64,000 nt of DNA. It comes from Firmicutes bacterium CAG:882 (GTDB lineage Bacteria; Bacillota; Clostridia; Lachnospirales; Lachnospiraceae). The notes beneath the pieces were generated by a model, which was not told the origin of the DNA, did no database searches, and saw only the letters and a list, made by a program, of their open reading frames with translations. Location: assembly GCA_000435595.1 (NCBI GenBank), contig FR895428.1, positions 6,167 to 70,166 on the forward strand. The letters are read 5' to 3'. The position numbers were made by a program, and so were the translations under genes. The first letter of the stretch is position 1, and each line of letters starts with the position of its first letter. Positions 43,907-54,093 of the stretch are shown here, in pieces.

Positions 43907-44773
43907 TTACCATAAGTCTCTGCATAATTCAAGATGCTCGTCGAGAGCCTTCTCCCAGTCCGCAAATGTATATCCACCGACAAGACGTAACATATAATTG
44001 TCGAGAACCGAATATGCCGGTCTTGAAGCCGAATCCGGATGTGCAGCCTGATACTCCTGTGTGCTCACATGGATAACCTTTGTGTTCTTTCCGGTCTTTT
44101 TAAATATTGCCTCAGTAAAGTCAGCCCATGAGCAATATCCCTCGCAGGTTCCATGATAAAGTCCGTAGTTCTCTGTAGGTATAAGCCAGCTTATCGCCCT
44201 TGCAAGCTCCATTGCGCTTGTAGGTGAACCTATCTGATCGTCGACAACAGTTATCTCATCATGTGTCTCCGAAAGCTTGAGCATGGTCCTGAGAAAATTC
44301 CTGCCATCACCATACAGCCAAGCTGTACGCACAATAAAATAATGTTTTGAAAAATCCTTAACAAAATTCTCTCCCGCAAGCTTGGTAAAACCGTACATGC
44401 TCTTTGGTCCCACTGCGTCAAACTCCGTATAAGGACTTTTGGCATCTCCGCCAAACACATAATCCGTGGACACATGAACAAGCTTGGCACCGAACTTCTC
44501 AGCAGCAATGGCAAGATTCCTTGGTCCGATTGCATTAATCTTATATGCGAGTTCTCTGTTCACCTCACAGGCATCAACAGCTGTGTAAGCTGCACAGTTC
44601 ACAATCGCATAAGGCTTCTCCTTCTCAACAAATGCCAAGACCGCATCAATATTCGTTATATCAAGCTCCGCAACGTCTGTATTTACAAGCTCATACTCTG
44701 AATTTTTCTCTAAAACCTTGTTCATTGCTCTTCCAAGCTGTCCGTTGCAGCCTGTGATAATTAATTTTTTCAT
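43907..44773 (-). CDS. rfbD: dTDP-4-dehydrorhamnose reductase
   Basis: A 288-residue NAD(P)H-dependent reductase (RmlD). Nucleotide-binding ITGCNGQLGRAM (residues ~5-16), VNCAAYTAVDACE (~58-70), HVSTDYVFGG (~100) and the catalytic YGFTKLAGE (Y-x3-K, ~127). It makes dTDP-L-rhamnose, the final step. It is the first of the four rml genes in transcription order (D, B, A, C), an order different from the common A-C-B-D. It is preceded by the DUF2142 gene, with an 81-base spacer. Confidence 0.96.
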   Translation of the reverse strand: MKKLIITGCNGQLGRAMNKVLEKNSEYELVNTDVAELDITNIDAVLAFVEKEKPYAIVNCAAYTAVDACEVNRELAYKINAIGPRNLAIAAEKFGAKLVHVSTDYVFGGDAKSPYTEFDAVGPKSMYGFTKLAGENFVKDFSKHYFIVRTAWLYGDGRNFLRTMLKLSETHDEITVVDDQIGSPTSAMELARAISWLIPTENYGLYHGTCEGYCSWADFTEAIFKKTGKNTKVIHVSTQEYQAAHPDSASRPAYSVLDNYMLRLVGGYTFADWEKALDEHLELCRDLW

Positions 44774-44854
44774 ATTCTTTCCTTTCCGGATAATTATTTT
44801 CCTTTATATTTGTTAATGATATCCGCAATCCGCTTTGCTGCCTGCCCATATATT

Positions 44855-46849
44855 TTATAAACTGCACTGTCTTATAAGAATCTCCCATATACTATAGAAA
44901 ATTATAAATGCAGATATAATCAGACATGTCATATTGTACTTAACCTTGTTCAGGTTCACATTGATCTTGTTAAAGCTGAGTGTATACAGCACAGGGAACA
45001 GAAGCGGTATATAATATCTTCCCTGAACTCCCGCCATTGTCGTTTTTCCAACCTCGGTGTAGCTAAGATACATTGAAGTCCATATAAGACACATGACACC
45101 AAACACCAGAAAATATATCATTGCCTTAAGCCACACCGGCATGCCCTCGGCTGTCCGGCTTTTCTTATCGTTCTGTACATACACCATGTTCTCGGAGGTA
45201 AGAGTAATCGAGACAAGATAGATTACTATAACATAGGTAAGGCTTCCCGCACCTAAGTATGCCATAAAATCAAGTGTAGGAGTTCCTATTCCATAATCCC
45301 ACAGATGCTGCCACATAGTCGTCAGAAGAAGATCCGCATAACCCAAAGGGTTAGAAAACACTGCACTCATCTGACCTGCATGGCTCGTCGTTCCGCCTCT
45401 TAAATCGCCCTCAGTCGACGGACTTATAAGTGCCGGAAGCACAAACGTGCTGAGTATTGCGAGAAGAACCACAATCACCCCCGCCTTCATTATACGCTCC
45501 TGCTTCTTATCCTTAAAAATTCTGTGCGGAAGAAACACACCGAGAAGAATGAGCGGTATATATATGGACTTTCTTGATGAACCATATGCCATTCCGCCTA
45601 TGAACACAAGATATTCCCACCAGGTAATCTTTTTGTCAGTTAACATAAGGTAGAACAGATACGCCATTCCAAGAAAAAGAAATCCCGTCACTATAGTGTC
45701 ATAAGATATGGTTGCGGCAAGATACATCGGAGTCGGCATAAGCGCAACTGCACTCATTATCAGCTTTCCCTTAGGAAGCTTTCTCACTGCAAAAAACACG
45801 ACCGTAATATACATTATCATGTTAGTGAACCTAAGCAGCATATAGGTATATCCAAACGGCACACCGAGAAGCTTGCATATATTACATGTTATTGCCATGA
45901 AAACATACGAGAATGTTGCAAATCCGCTTGTTCCCCAGTGATGTGATGTCACAGGGTCCGCATCACTCGGCGTCGACAGCTCATTTACGCGCTCACGCAC
46001 ATACTTGTACTCCTCGTATGATGTGCTGTACTCGAACGGCAGATTGTTGACTCCTCCGTCCACATAATCATGAAGAAAGCTGTTATATTCATAGCTTCCC
46101 GTAATATCCAGCCAGTATACGCTTCTAAGATGTGTCTCTTCATCCCAGCCTACCCTTGAAAGCGGCATTGCAAGACAGAATATAAAACCGGCACATATTC
46201 CCACTATCAGGAATCCATACTCTAAATGCTTTGCTATAATATTTCTTAATACTATCAGAAGCCCTGCGCACAGCACAGCAAGCATAACAAAAATAAATCG
46301 AAAACAGTTAAACACAGCAACGTTTCTCACTGCAGTACTTACAAGCTGAACATCATTCTCAAGCTGCGGAGTATTGTTATCCAGCGGAATGATCCATATT
46401 CCTTTGGCATTTTTATTTATGTTCACCGTAGAACGCGATATATATATCGGATTAGCATCCTTTACAATACTGCTTTCAAGATATCCGAATCTGTTCTCGT
46501 ACTGCACAACTATGGCAAAATACGCCGCCGACTTATTATTATATTCAATTTCCAGCTTGCTCACATATCGGTCCGGCTCAATGTAATAGCAATCCATACC
46601 CTGATAAGCATCATATTCACCATTGCTTCTGTACTCAAGCCCTTCCTCAGGCTTTCCCTCAATCACATCAGCCTTGTCGAACCTTTCAGCCGTGAATGCA
46701 ATATCCTGCACACCTTTTTCGTCACTGTTCATTGTAATAAGCTTTATATTTGAGAAAAGCTCAACAAGCAATGAAGCCACAATACTAATTGTGGCTACAA
46801 TTGCAATCCTTATAATATATTTTTTTATGTCTGTCTTATCTGCGGACAT
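44855..46849 (-). CDS. DUF2142 family polytopic membrane protein
   Basis: A 664-residue protein. One N-terminal helix is followed by an extracytoplasmic beta-rich domain (residues ~40-175), then about eleven or twelve helices. The DUF2142 hallmark is an acidic stretch after the second helix: CLAMPLSRVGWDEETHLRSV near residue 235, with an Asp-Glu pair as in GT-C glycosyltransferases. The family occurs in surface-polysaccharide clusters and probably uses polyprenyl-linked sugars outside the membrane; this is inference. The start ATG at 46847-46849 has AGGAG upstream. It lies between the LCP gene and rmlD. Confidence 0.85.
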   Translation of the reverse strand: MSADKTDIKKYIIRIAIVATISIVASLLVELFSNIKLITMNSDEKGVQDIAFTAERFDKADVIEGKPEEGLEYRSNGEYDAYQGMDCYYIEPDRYVSKLEIEYNNKSAAYFAIVVQYENRFGYLESSIVKDANPIYISRSTVNINKNAKGIWIIPLDNNTPQLENDVQLVSTAVRNVAVFNCFRFIFVMLAVLCAGLLIVLRNIIAKHLEYGFLIVGICAGFIFCLAMPLSRVGWDEETHLRSVYWLDITGSYEYNSFLHDYVDGGVNNLPFEYSTSYEEYKYVRERVNELSTPSDADPVTSHHWGTSGFATFSYVFMAITCNICKLLGVPFGYTYMLLRFTNMIMYITVVFFAVRKLPKGKLIMSAVALMPTPMYLAATISYDTIVTGFLFLGMAYLFYLMLTDKKITWWEYLVFIGGMAYGSSRKSIYIPLILLGVFLPHRIFKDKKQERIMKAGVIVVLLAILSTFVLPALISPSTEGDLRGGTTSHAGQMSAVFSNPLGYADLLLTTMWQHLWDYGIGTPTLDFMAYLGAGSLTYVIVIYLVSITLTSENMVYVQNDKKSRTAEGMPVWLKAMIYFLVFGVMCLIWTSMYLSYTEVGKTTMAGVQGRYYIPLLFPVLYTLSFNKINVNLNKVKYNMTCLIISAFIIFYSIWEILIRQCSL

Positions 46850-46885
46850 GATATACTCCTAATTGTTATTTTTTACACCACAGCT

Positions 46886-48004
46886 CTACTGATAGATATT
46901 ATCACGGTAATTGTTCTTATCATAGAGAGCCTGAAGATAATCACTTATATCCTGTATTCTCGATGTAGGCGTATAATTGCTGACGCCAAACAGATACTCA
47001 TGAAGCTCGCTGACATTTGATTCAAGGGTCATTGCAAATACAGGGTCATTGATATCAAGCTCCGGAACCCTCTTCATTGAGCCAAACTTCTCAAAAGGGA
47101 ATCCCGTCTGATCGACAAGCGAAAAATCAAATACACTTGGCACCATGCTTAAAATTTCACTCGCCGGAACGCTTGTCACAACATTGTCCAGCACACCGTT
47201 GATTGCATTGGTAAGCTGGTTAAGGTTCATCTTCTTCGCCTTCTCAAATATCAAGCTTATTACCTTTCTCTGTCTCTCCGCACGTCCATAATCAAGTGTG
47301 CCGTCGGCATATCTTATACGGCAGTATGCCGTCGCCTGTATTCCGTCAAGATGTACCATTCCCGAATGAGGAACTGTCTCATAGGTTCTTCCTGTATTAA
47401 GTCCCGTATCTCTTAAGTACTCGTTGAGCCAGTATAACTCCTGCTCCGTTATTTCAAGATCAATTCCGCCCACCGCGTCCACAATTCTAATTAATGCCTC
47501 GAAATTAACCATGACATAATCGGTAATGTTGAGGTCAAGATTCAGGTTAACCATGCTTATCGTCGATTCAACTCCCGAATAGAAAAAAGCCTCTGTTGCC
47601 TTTCTGTAGGTGTCAGGACAATTTCCGGATTTTGGAACCATAAGCAATGTATCCCTGTATATGGAGACAAGCTTAACCTCCTTCGTATCATTGTTGAGAC
47701 TCGCAATAATTATTGCATCCGTATTTCCTTCGCCCGTGCTCGTCATAGCTTCAATAGAATTATCACGAGCATCCGTTCCAAGCAGAAGATAGTTAGTATA
47801 ACCTTTAAGTGCCTCGTTAGCCTTTACCTCAGGGGCTATCACAAGGTCAATAGCCTCCCTGTCTATCTCCTGAATTTCAAGCTTACTGAACTTATCAACT
47901 ATATACCATGCAATCACAACGACAGCCAGCACCACTATCTCCAAAAAGAAGAGCAGTACCTTCTGCCATACCTTCATCTTTCTTTTCTTTCTCTTTTCTG
48001 ACAT
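46886..48004 (-). CDS. LytR-CpsA-Psr (LCP) family glycan-peptidoglycan ligase
   Basis: A 372-residue protein with a basic N-terminal tail (MSEKRKKRKMKVW), one membrane helix (~13-35) and an extracytoplasmic LCP domain (~75-290). Motifs: NYLLLGTDARDNS near residue 67 (catalytic Asp and Arg), LVSIYRDTLLMVP (~112), YVMVNFEALIRIVDAVGGID (~157-177) and YCRIRYADGTLDYGRAERQR (~223-242). LCP enzymes move glycans from undecaprenyl pyrophosphate to peptidoglycan. Placed between the initiating transferase and the rhamnose genes, it most likely anchors this locus's polysaccharide to the wall. Confidence 0.94.
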   Translation of the reverse strand: MSEKRKKRKMKVWQKVLLFFLEIVVLAVVVIAWYIVDKFSKLEIQEIDREAIDLVIAPEVKANEALKGYTNYLLLGTDARDNSIEAMTSTGEGNTDAIIIASLNNDTKEVKLVSIYRDTLLMVPKSGNCPDTYRKATEAFFYSGVESTISMVNLNLDLNITDYVMVNFEALIRIVDAVGGIDLEITEQELYWLNEYLRDTGLNTGRTYETVPHSGMVHLDGIQATAYCRIRYADGTLDYGRAERQRKVISLIFEKAKKMNLNQLTNAINGVLDNVVTSVPASEILSMVPSVFDFSLVDQTGFPFEKFGSMKRVPELDINDPVFAMTLESNVSELHEYLFGVSNYTPTSRIQDISDYLQALYDKNNYRDNIYQ

Positions 48005-48047
48005 TTTAAAGCCTCTATTCTTTCTCTAAATCCAACCGACATATCAT

Positions 48048-49430
48048 TTAATATGCATTCTTATTGACAAACCCCTTAAATAATGTCTGAAATAAAATAG
48101 AAATATCAAAGAAGAATGTCCAATTCTCAATATAATACAGGTCATACTCTATTCTCTTCTCGATAGATGTATTTCCTCTGTAACCGTTAATCTGTGCCCA
48201 TCCGGTCATTCCCGGTCTTACCTGATGCTTAATCATATATCTTGGAATCTGCTCTCTGAACTGCTCGACAAAATTAGGCTGCTCAGGTCTTGGCCCGACA
48301 AGGCTCATATCGCCTTTAAACACATTAAAAAGCTGTGGCAGCTCATCAAGACTGAACTTTCTTATAATCTTTCCAACCTTCGTCGTTCTGTCATCATTCT
48401 GCGTCGTAAAACGATGCTCATCACATCTGTCGGCACGCATTGAGCGGAACTTATACATTACAAAATTCCTGTTATGAAGTCCTACACGTTCCTGCTTATA
48501 AATTACCGCACCTTTAGAGCTTACCTTCACCGCAATGGCAACAATAAGCATAATCGGTGAAAACAAAATGATAAGAAGAAATGAGCCCACAATGTCCCCA
48601 AGTCTCTTTATGAATCTGTTAAAGCTTCCGTTAAGCGGAACTCTTCGTATATTAATAACCGGAAGACCTAAAAGATCCTCGGTATACGGTCTTGTCGGAA
48701 TCACATTGTTATAGTCCGGAATGAACTTGGTGTGAACCCCCGACTTCTCACACACTGCAACAATACTCTCAAGCTTGACATACTCCGCTATACTCAGTGT
48801 AATTGCAATCTCATCAAGTTCATTCTCCAGGAGAAGCCCCTCAAGCCTGTCAATCTTTCCTATAACCTCCTCGCCCCGATACTTGGTTCCGATACTTATG
48901 TTATCGTCAAGTATTCCCAATATATGATAACCCCATTGCGGATTCAGCTTTATTCTGTCAATATATCCTTCAGCCGCACGGCTGTATCCGACGAGAAGTA
49001 TATGTTTCTGGTTGAAGCCCTTATTCCTTATGTTGCGCAGAACACGTCTTATCAGATTTCTGAACACAATCTCAACAGTATTGTTGATGACGTAAAATAT
49101 GAACATCATCTGTCTTGAGAAGTGTGCCTGATGAAGCATATACAGCGATAAAATAAATATAACAAGTCCAGCCGTATTGGACTTAATAATATTTCCCGCT
49201 TCCTCCTTAACCGTCTGCATTCTCTTCGGACTGTACACATTAAAGAAATAGTATAAGATGAGATACAGCGGTATTATGCACAATAAGCCTGTGATATACA
49301 TCGCGTTCATCATTGTGTGTCCATCATCAAAGAACTTGATTCCCCATGCAAGCGCATAAGAAACCGCTATTATAATTGCATCCAAAAGCACATGTAATCT
49401 GTTAAAATATTTCTGATTACTCTTAATCAC
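48048..49430 (-). CDS. Polyprenyl glycosylphosphotransferase (initiating sugar transferase, WbaP/WcaJ type)
   Basis: About 460 residues. Four or five membrane helices (~10-120) are followed by a Rossmann-like domain (LLVGYSRAAEGYID, ~145-270) and another helix. The catalytic domain (~290-460) carries KRLGDIVGSFLLIILFSPIM, YKQERVGLHNRNFVMYKFRS, FSLDELPQLFNVFKGDMSLV and GPRPEQP. It transfers a sugar 1-phosphate to undecaprenyl phosphate, the first step of glycan assembly. I set the start at the GTG at 49428-49430: it has GGAGG five bases upstream and overlaps the previous stop codon as GTGA. The ATG at 49463 has no ribosome binding site. Confidence 0.93.
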   Translation of the reverse strand: MIKSNQKYFNRLHVLLDAIIIAVSYALAWGIKFFDDGHTMMNAMYITGLLCIIPLYLILYYFFNVYSPKRMQTVKEEAGNIIKSNTAGLVIFILSLYMLHQAHFSRQMMFIFYVINNTVEIVFRNLIRRVLRNIRNKGFNQKHILLVGYSRAAEGYIDRIKLNPQWGYHILGILDDNISIGTKYRGEEVIGKIDRLEGLLLENELDEIAITLSIAEYVKLESIVAVCEKSGVHTKFIPDYNNVIPTRPYTEDLLGLPVINIRRVPLNGSFNRFIKRLGDIVGSFLLIILFSPIMLIVAIAVKVSSKGAVIYKQERVGLHNRNFVMYKFRSMRADRCDEHRFTTQNDDRTTKVGKIIRKFSLDELPQLFNVFKGDMSLVGPRPEQPNFVEQFREQIPRYMIKHQVRPGMTGWAQINGYRGNTSIEKRIEYDLYYIENWTFFFDISILFQTLFKGFVNKNAY

Positions 49431-50350
49431 CGGTGCCTCCAATAATTCTGATTCATTGTGCATGCAAGAACAAGCTTTCGTGGCAGCTTTTTGTATGCCC
49501 GTCCAAGCTTATAACCTGCAAGTCTGAAAAAACTGTTAATATAAAAATACGGAATATAATATGCCGCTCCCTCATGTACGAGCAGCGAAGTCATCTTTTT
49601 AATATATTTTAACCCTTCACTCTCAGATGATACACTGTTAAAGACATCGGGATTATCCGTCTGTGATACTCCGAGGTCGAAATTTCTGTGAAACTGCTGC
49701 ATATTGGTATAGTTATGAGAGTGTATAACCTTGGCATCCGCCTTATAGTATACTCCATATCCCGCCATAAGAAACCTATATGCCATAATCATGTCTTCGT
49801 TGAATATCGTTCTTCTTATAAATCCTCCCTGCTCAATATACTTTGTCCTGTCATACATTGCACATACATCAGAACAGAAGAACGCTTTTATTCCCAGCCT
49901 GTCGATATCCTCTTTTCTCTTTATGCTGCTTTTTTCCGGATAGTTGAACTGTCTTGCAAGCCGCTCAATTATCCGGCATTTGTCGTCCGGCAGCTGTCTT
50001 GCATACGCCACGGCAATTTCCGGCGTCTTAAAACACTCTAACAGATTCTCAACAAGTCTGTCATCTGCCGGAACCGCATCCTGCGTCATGAGCAGGCAAT
50101 AGTCCGCGTCCGAACCAATTATCCCCTCATGTCTGGTACGACCATGGTCAAACTCATCAGGCTCTATATGCCTTATTTTAATAACTCCATCATACTCAAA
50201 GCGACTCTCATCATAATACTGTCTTCCCGTATTAATGACACATATCTGTCTTATTCTGACAGTCTGTATTTCGAGCATGTGGAGAAGTCCTGCATACTTT
50301 TCATCCGGCTTGCACACCGGAATAATCACATCAATAACCGGATTATCCAT
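49427..50350 (-). CDS. Glycosyltransferase family 2 (rhamnosyltransferase RfbF-like)
   Basis: A 307-residue GT-A enzyme. It begins VIDVIIPVCKPDEKYAGLLH and has the rhamnosyltransferase hallmark EFDHGRTRHEGI (residues ~82-93), then LLMTQDAVP with the metal-binding Asp (~107-115). FFCSDVCAMYDRTKYIEQGG and IFNEDMIMAYRFLMAGYGVY (~160-205) follow. It probably attaches L-rhamnose from dTDP-rhamnose to the lipid-linked primer. The start ATG is at 50348-50350. Its stop overlaps the start of the initiating transferase by 4 bases, which supports joint action early in the pathway. Confidence 0.93.
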   Translation of the reverse strand: MDNPVIDVIIPVCKPDEKYAGLLHMLEIQTVRIRQICVINTGRQYYDESRFEYDGVIKIRHIEPDEFDHGRTRHEGIIGSDADYCLLMTQDAVPADDRLVENLLECFKTPEIAVAYARQLPDDKCRIIERLARQFNYPEKSSIKRKEDIDRLGIKAFFCSDVCAMYDRTKYIEQGGFIRRTIFNEDMIMAYRFLMAGYGVYYKADAKVIHSHNYTNMQQFHRNFDLGVSQTDNPDVFNSVSSESEGLKYIKKMTSLLVHEGAAYYIPYFYINSFFRLAGYKLGRAYKKLPRKLVLACTMNQNYWRHR

Positions 50351-50379
50351 TTTCTTTTCCCCTACAGGTTTTAAAGCTT

Positions 50380-51666
50380 CTAATGCTTTCTTGCCGCTGT
50401 CTCATTCTCATCAGCCGAAGTCTCTTCTGTATTGCCCGTGATAACCACATTGACCGTCACATCCCCGACAAGTGTATAATTGTTGCTATCCTCCGACATT
50501 ATGACAGGAACCGTGTACTCGCCCGGTTCATATCCCTTAAGGTCAATATTGGCATTTAATACATCCATGTTAAAGCTATCATGAGTACTCTGAATTGCAC
50601 TTATTTTGACTTCAATGTAGGCGTTCTCTATCTCTGCCTCAAGACCTTCCTCAAGATTGTTGATAACTATACCGTTCTTTCGAATTATATAGCTCTTAAC
50701 AATCTCAGGTTCAACTTCTATATGAACAACAAGCTCTGTCGTTCCTGATACAATGCGATAACTGCCCCTGAGATAATTTGCAATGTTTACCGTGCAATCC
50801 TGACTTTCCGCTATATTCTCAAGCTCAATGGCATCACTTGGTATCGCCAATGTGTTTATGGCTGCAAGACTGTCGCTTGTTCCCGCAATCTTAATCCGGT
50901 CGAAGCTCTGTGTATATTCAATCAGCTTGTATCCGTCAGCAGTTGTAACCGTAGGAATAACTGTTACCGTTATCCACTTGGTAGGCAGAATCTCAACATT
51001 AAGCTTTAAGCTGTTTCTGCTGAGCTGAAGTGAAGAAGAATCAATCACATTTCCATCCCCATCATAGAACACAGGCGTTACCATCTCGCTGACAGACTGC
51101 ATCATATTTGAAACATCGTAAGAAATCACGGCACTGGCAATCTTTTCGATGACACTCGCGGCCCCCGTTACCTCTATCTTGTTCTGAGATATTGAGCTGT
51201 CTCCAAGGACATAGTTATCTGCCGGAGAGCCCGTTATATTAATCGTTATCGGAATCTCCTCAGTCTCTTTGTTGTCGATATTCAGCTTGACAACCTGCAC
51301 CTTGGAGGTTATCTCCTTAATGTCACTCTTGACATCAGATTTTATACATTCGATGGTTATATTTGCCGAGTCGGTGAGCGGACTCAACTGGCTTAAGTCT
51401 GCATAGGCGACGAAATCCGAAGCCTTAAGATCCTTGGCAACACTCTCGGGTGCCCTTACCGTAATCGTAATCACGCTGCCCGAATCCACCTCATATATAT
51501 ATCCCTTGTCCGTGAGATCATCATCGTTTCTCAGTTCAACATTAATACCGGAAATCGTCTTTTTTACAAGGGGATCGTCAATATTCATGACAACCCACCA
51601 TACAATAATGGCAATCAGAAGGGCAAGAATCTTAAGTCCTATATTATTGAATATCTTTTTCTTCAT
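50380..51666 (-). CDS. cdaR: CdaA regulatory protein CdaR (YbbR-like domains)
   Basis: A 428-residue protein. The N-terminal membrane helix (KILALLIAIIVWWVVMNI, residues ~12-29) is followed by a row of about four YbbR-like extracytoplasmic beta domains, as in CdaR of Firmicutes. It ends with a short acidic tail. CdaR binds the diadenylate cyclase CdaA and modulates c-di-AMP synthesis in response to wall or osmotic state. The start ATG at 51664-51666 overlaps the end of cdaA by 23 bases and has GGGAGG upstream. In Bacillus-type operons the next gene is glmM; here it is a glycosyltransferase. Confidence 0.92.
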   Translation of the reverse strand: MKKKIFNNIGLKILALLIAIIVWWVVMNIDDPLVKKTISGINVELRNDDDLTDKGYIYEVDSGSVITITVRAPESVAKDLKASDFVAYADLSQLSPLTDSANITIECIKSDVKSDIKEITSKVQVVKLNIDNKETEEIPITINITGSPADNYVLGDSSISQNKIEVTGAASVIEKIASAVISYDVSNMMQSVSEMVTPVFYDGDGNVIDSSSLQLSRNSLKLNVEILPTKWITVTVIPTVTTADGYKLIEYTQSFDRIKIAGTSDSLAAINTLAIPSDAIELENIAESQDCTVNIANYLRGSYRIVSGTTELVVHIEVEPEIVKSYIIRKNGIVINNLEEGLEAEIENAYIEVKISAIQSTHDSFNMDVLNANIDLKGYEPGEYTVPVIMSEDSNNYTLVGDVTVNVVITGNTEETSADENETAARKH

Positions 51667-52531
51667 TAGACCAGCCTCCCCTCTTCCATATCTTAATGCG
51701 CTTTCCTGAATCGAGATTACCTATCTTAAGCAGCTCAAGCTTATTGTGCAGATACTCGGCATCCACATTTCTCACAAGCTCCCCGTTATGTGCAACAGAT
51801 ACCTTTCCCGTCTCCTCAGATACAATTATAACAAAGGCATCCGTCGCCTCACTCACACCGGCACCGGCACGATGTCTTGTTCCAAGTTCCTTACTGAGTT
51901 CCATATTATCCGAAAGAGGAAGATAACATGTAGCTGACACAATTCTGTTTCCGCGAATAATGACAGCTCCGTCATGAAGCGGAGTATTGTGCTCAAATAT
52001 ATTTATAAGAAGCTGATTCGTCACATAAGCGTCTATATTAATTCCCGTCTTTATATAATCTTCAAGATTAATCTTCTGTTCAATCACTATAAGTGCACCT
52101 GTCTTTTTCTTTGCCATCTCATATGATGCCTTGACAAGTTCATTGACAGTCTTTTCACTGAACAGCTCCAGCTTCTCCTTGGAGTCATCGAACTGGAACA
52201 ATCCCGCAAAGTACTTCTTGTTGCCGAGCTGCTCAAGTGCCTTTCGAAGCTCCGGCTGGAATATAACCACAAGTGCAATCAATGCAACGTTGATTGTCTT
52301 TCCGGCAATCCACAAAATTGTTGTAAAATGGAACACATAGGCTATAAGTGCAAAAAGAATTATAACAAGGATGCCCTTCAGCAGATTCCAGGCCCTGCTG
52401 TTTTTCATCCACAGTATAATATGGTACAAAAAGAAAGCGATGATTAAAATTTCCGCGATATCCGAAAATTCCACACCCGGTCTGTAAATATTATTCACAA
52501 AATCTCCAAAAAAATTTGTCAATGCACCCAT
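51644..52531 (-). CDS. cdaA: Diadenylate cyclase CdaA
   Basis: A 295-residue protein with three N-terminal membrane helices (~25-95) and a DisA_N (DAC) domain (~105-260). The two catalytic motifs are intact: DGA at 187-189 (in PLHDGAVIIRGN) and RHR at 219-221 (in LGTRHRAGAGVSEATDAFVI). It makes c-di-AMP from two ATP, an essential signal for potassium, osmotic and cell-wall balance in many Firmicutes. The gene follows three membrane or surface protein genes and overlaps cdaR. Start ATG at 52529-52531. Confidence 0.96.
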   Translation of the reverse strand: MGALTNFFGDFVNNIYRPGVEFSDIAEILIIAFFLYHIILWMKNSRAWNLLKGILVIILFALIAYVFHFTTILWIAGKTINVALIALVVIFQPELRKALEQLGNKKYFAGLFQFDDSKEKLELFSEKTVNELVKASYEMAKKKTGALIVIEQKINLEDYIKTGINIDAYVTNQLLINIFEHNTPLHDGAVIIRGNRIVSATCYLPLSDNMELSKELGTRHRAGAGVSEATDAFVIIVSEETGKVSVAHNGELVRNVDAEYLHNKLELLKIGNLDSGKRIKIWKRGGWSNEEKDIQ

Positions 52532-52546
52532 GCCTATTCTTCCTCT

Positions 52547-53602
52547 TTATTTTTCTTCCTCATCCTCAAGATTGAGTACGTCACGCTCGTATGCCATCCG
52601 GCGTTCTGACTCATCCGGCTCAGTATTCTCATCCGCACCATAAGAGTCCCTCACATCATATTCTTCTGCCTTCTGAGTTCTGCTGTTAATCTTCTTTACC
52701 TTTACATCTGTAACTGTCATGTTGAGCTTAGGAACAGCCTTCACATAATAATAATAGTCGTCATCCTCAAACTGTACTCTCTCAGTTCTCGAATAATCCA
52801 CGGAAAATATGAAGAAGTTGAGAACCAGTCCTATCACTATTGAAATTACAATACCGACAATAAGTCCCGGCATGCTGAAGCTTAACGAGAGCATCACATG
52901 TGACATCACGACAAGTACCGCCTCGACAACACTTCCTGTCACAATCGCAATAATCCATGAACGGTCTATGGAAAAGCTCCTGATTACATACACAAGGACT
53001 ATCGTTGCGGCAAACACAATGCCCATAACAAGCATTTCCTTATTCAAAATTGTATTGTCCATTATAAATGTCAGCTTAGTGACAAACTCACCCTCGCCAA
53101 ATGATGATACCGACGCCATGAACTCTGAGCAGAATGCCAATGTAAAATACAGATACGTTCCAAAAAATGCAGGAACGATTCCCACAGCCCCTGCTGTCAG
53201 TCCGACAATAACCGGAGCCGCATACGGAATATGCAGCATAAACATCACAGGGACAAGCAAAAGCACATACCCCGTCTTTGGTGAAAATACATAATATACA
53301 AGCAAAAGTATGAGCAGCATAACAAGTGTTATTATGGCAAACTCAATTGAAATCTCATATATCTGCAATACAATCAGAATGCAGCCTGCAAGTGCCGTAA
53401 CTCCCGCCGGAAGAAAAGCACATACGGCAGACAGTAATATAAGCACAAAAACGCTTGATGCCGCCGAGCTGTAGCCTGTCATTCCTCTTATAAGCATAAA
53501 GGATATAAACGCCGCGGCAAATTTTAATATGTGGCTTATAACCATATCATATCTGCCGTACAGACGCTGTAGTCCGTCTTTAATCTTTAATAACTCCGTC
53601 AT
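52547..53602 (-). CDS. Polytopic membrane protein of unknown function, upstream of cdaA
   Basis: A 351-residue protein with about nine hydrophobic segments (residues ~25-270) and a charged C-terminal cytoplasmic tail of ~80 residues. The tail has an acidic-aromatic run (FEDDDYYYYVKAVPKLN) and ends ERDVLNLEDEEEK. No family recognised. The start ATG at 53600-53602 shares one base with the stop of the upstream gene (TAATG), and cdaA starts 15 bases after its stop. The tight coupling suggests a function with CdaA/CdaR or in wall assembly. Confidence in the gene is high; function is unknown. Confidence 0.85.
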   Translation of the reverse strand: MTELLKIKDGLQRLYGRYDMVISHILKFAAAFISFMLIRGMTGYSSAASSVFVLILLSAVCAFLPAGVTALAGCILIVLQIYEISIEFAIITLVMLLILLLVYYVFSPKTGYVLLLVPVMFMLHIPYAAPVIVGLTAGAVGIVPAFFGTYLYFTLAFCSEFMASVSSFGEGEFVTKLTFIMDNTILNKEMLVMGIVFAATIVLVYVIRSFSIDRSWIIAIVTGSVVEAVLVVMSHVMLSLSFSMPGLIVGIVISIVIGLVLNFFIFSVDYSRTERVQFEDDDYYYYVKAVPKLNMTVTDVKVKKINSRTQKAEEYDVRDSYGADENTEPDESERRMAYERDVLNLEDEEEK

Positions 53603-54021
53603 TACCTTTCCTCCCCGTTATCTTCCTCTTTTTTCTCCTCGCGGGTAAGCTTATCAATCTTCTTAAGTCGACTAATATACATTCTCATTCCGCTTTCATA
53701 TTCATTGTAGCGCAACGAGAATACAAAATATGATACCACCTGAAAGGCAATCAGCAGAAGTACATATATAACGATAAGCGTGCTTCCCAAGCGTCTGTAA
53801 TCCATCTTCGTAAGATTATTCACAATATATTCAAATCTGTATACACATATCAAGGCAAGTGTAAGAAAATACCCAAGTGTTATCCCTATTCCTGCAAACA
53901 ACATGTGCATTCCGATATAATCTCCACGGTAATACACGGCATTCTTAAGTTCCTTCTTTCCTTCATGTTTCTCATACATGGCTGTTCTTGCCATAAGTCT
54001 GACTTTGCGCTTATTAATCAT
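53602..54021 (-). CDS. Small membrane protein of unknown function
   Basis: About 139 residues with two hydrophobic segments (~residues 35-62 and 75-102) and a basic, then acidic, cytoplasmic tail (KKIDKLTREEKKEEDNGEER). I place the start at the ATG at 54019-54021, which has AAGGAG five bases upstream; the TTG just before it is too close to that site. It is coupled by a one-base stop/start overlap to the next membrane protein. No family recognised; it may form a complex with that neighbour. Confidence 0.8.
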   Translation of the reverse strand: MINKRKVRLMARTAMYEKHEGKKELKNAVYYRGDYIGMHMLFAGIGITLGYFLTLALICVYRFEYIVNNLTKMDYRRLGSTLIVIYVLLLIAFQVVSYFVFSLRYNEYESGMRMYISRLKKIDKLTREEKKEEDNGEER

Positions 54022-54093
54022 CAAATCTCCTTACATTACACCCGATTTATCATATAATTATAACATATCCCATGAAAATTAACAGTATTTTTT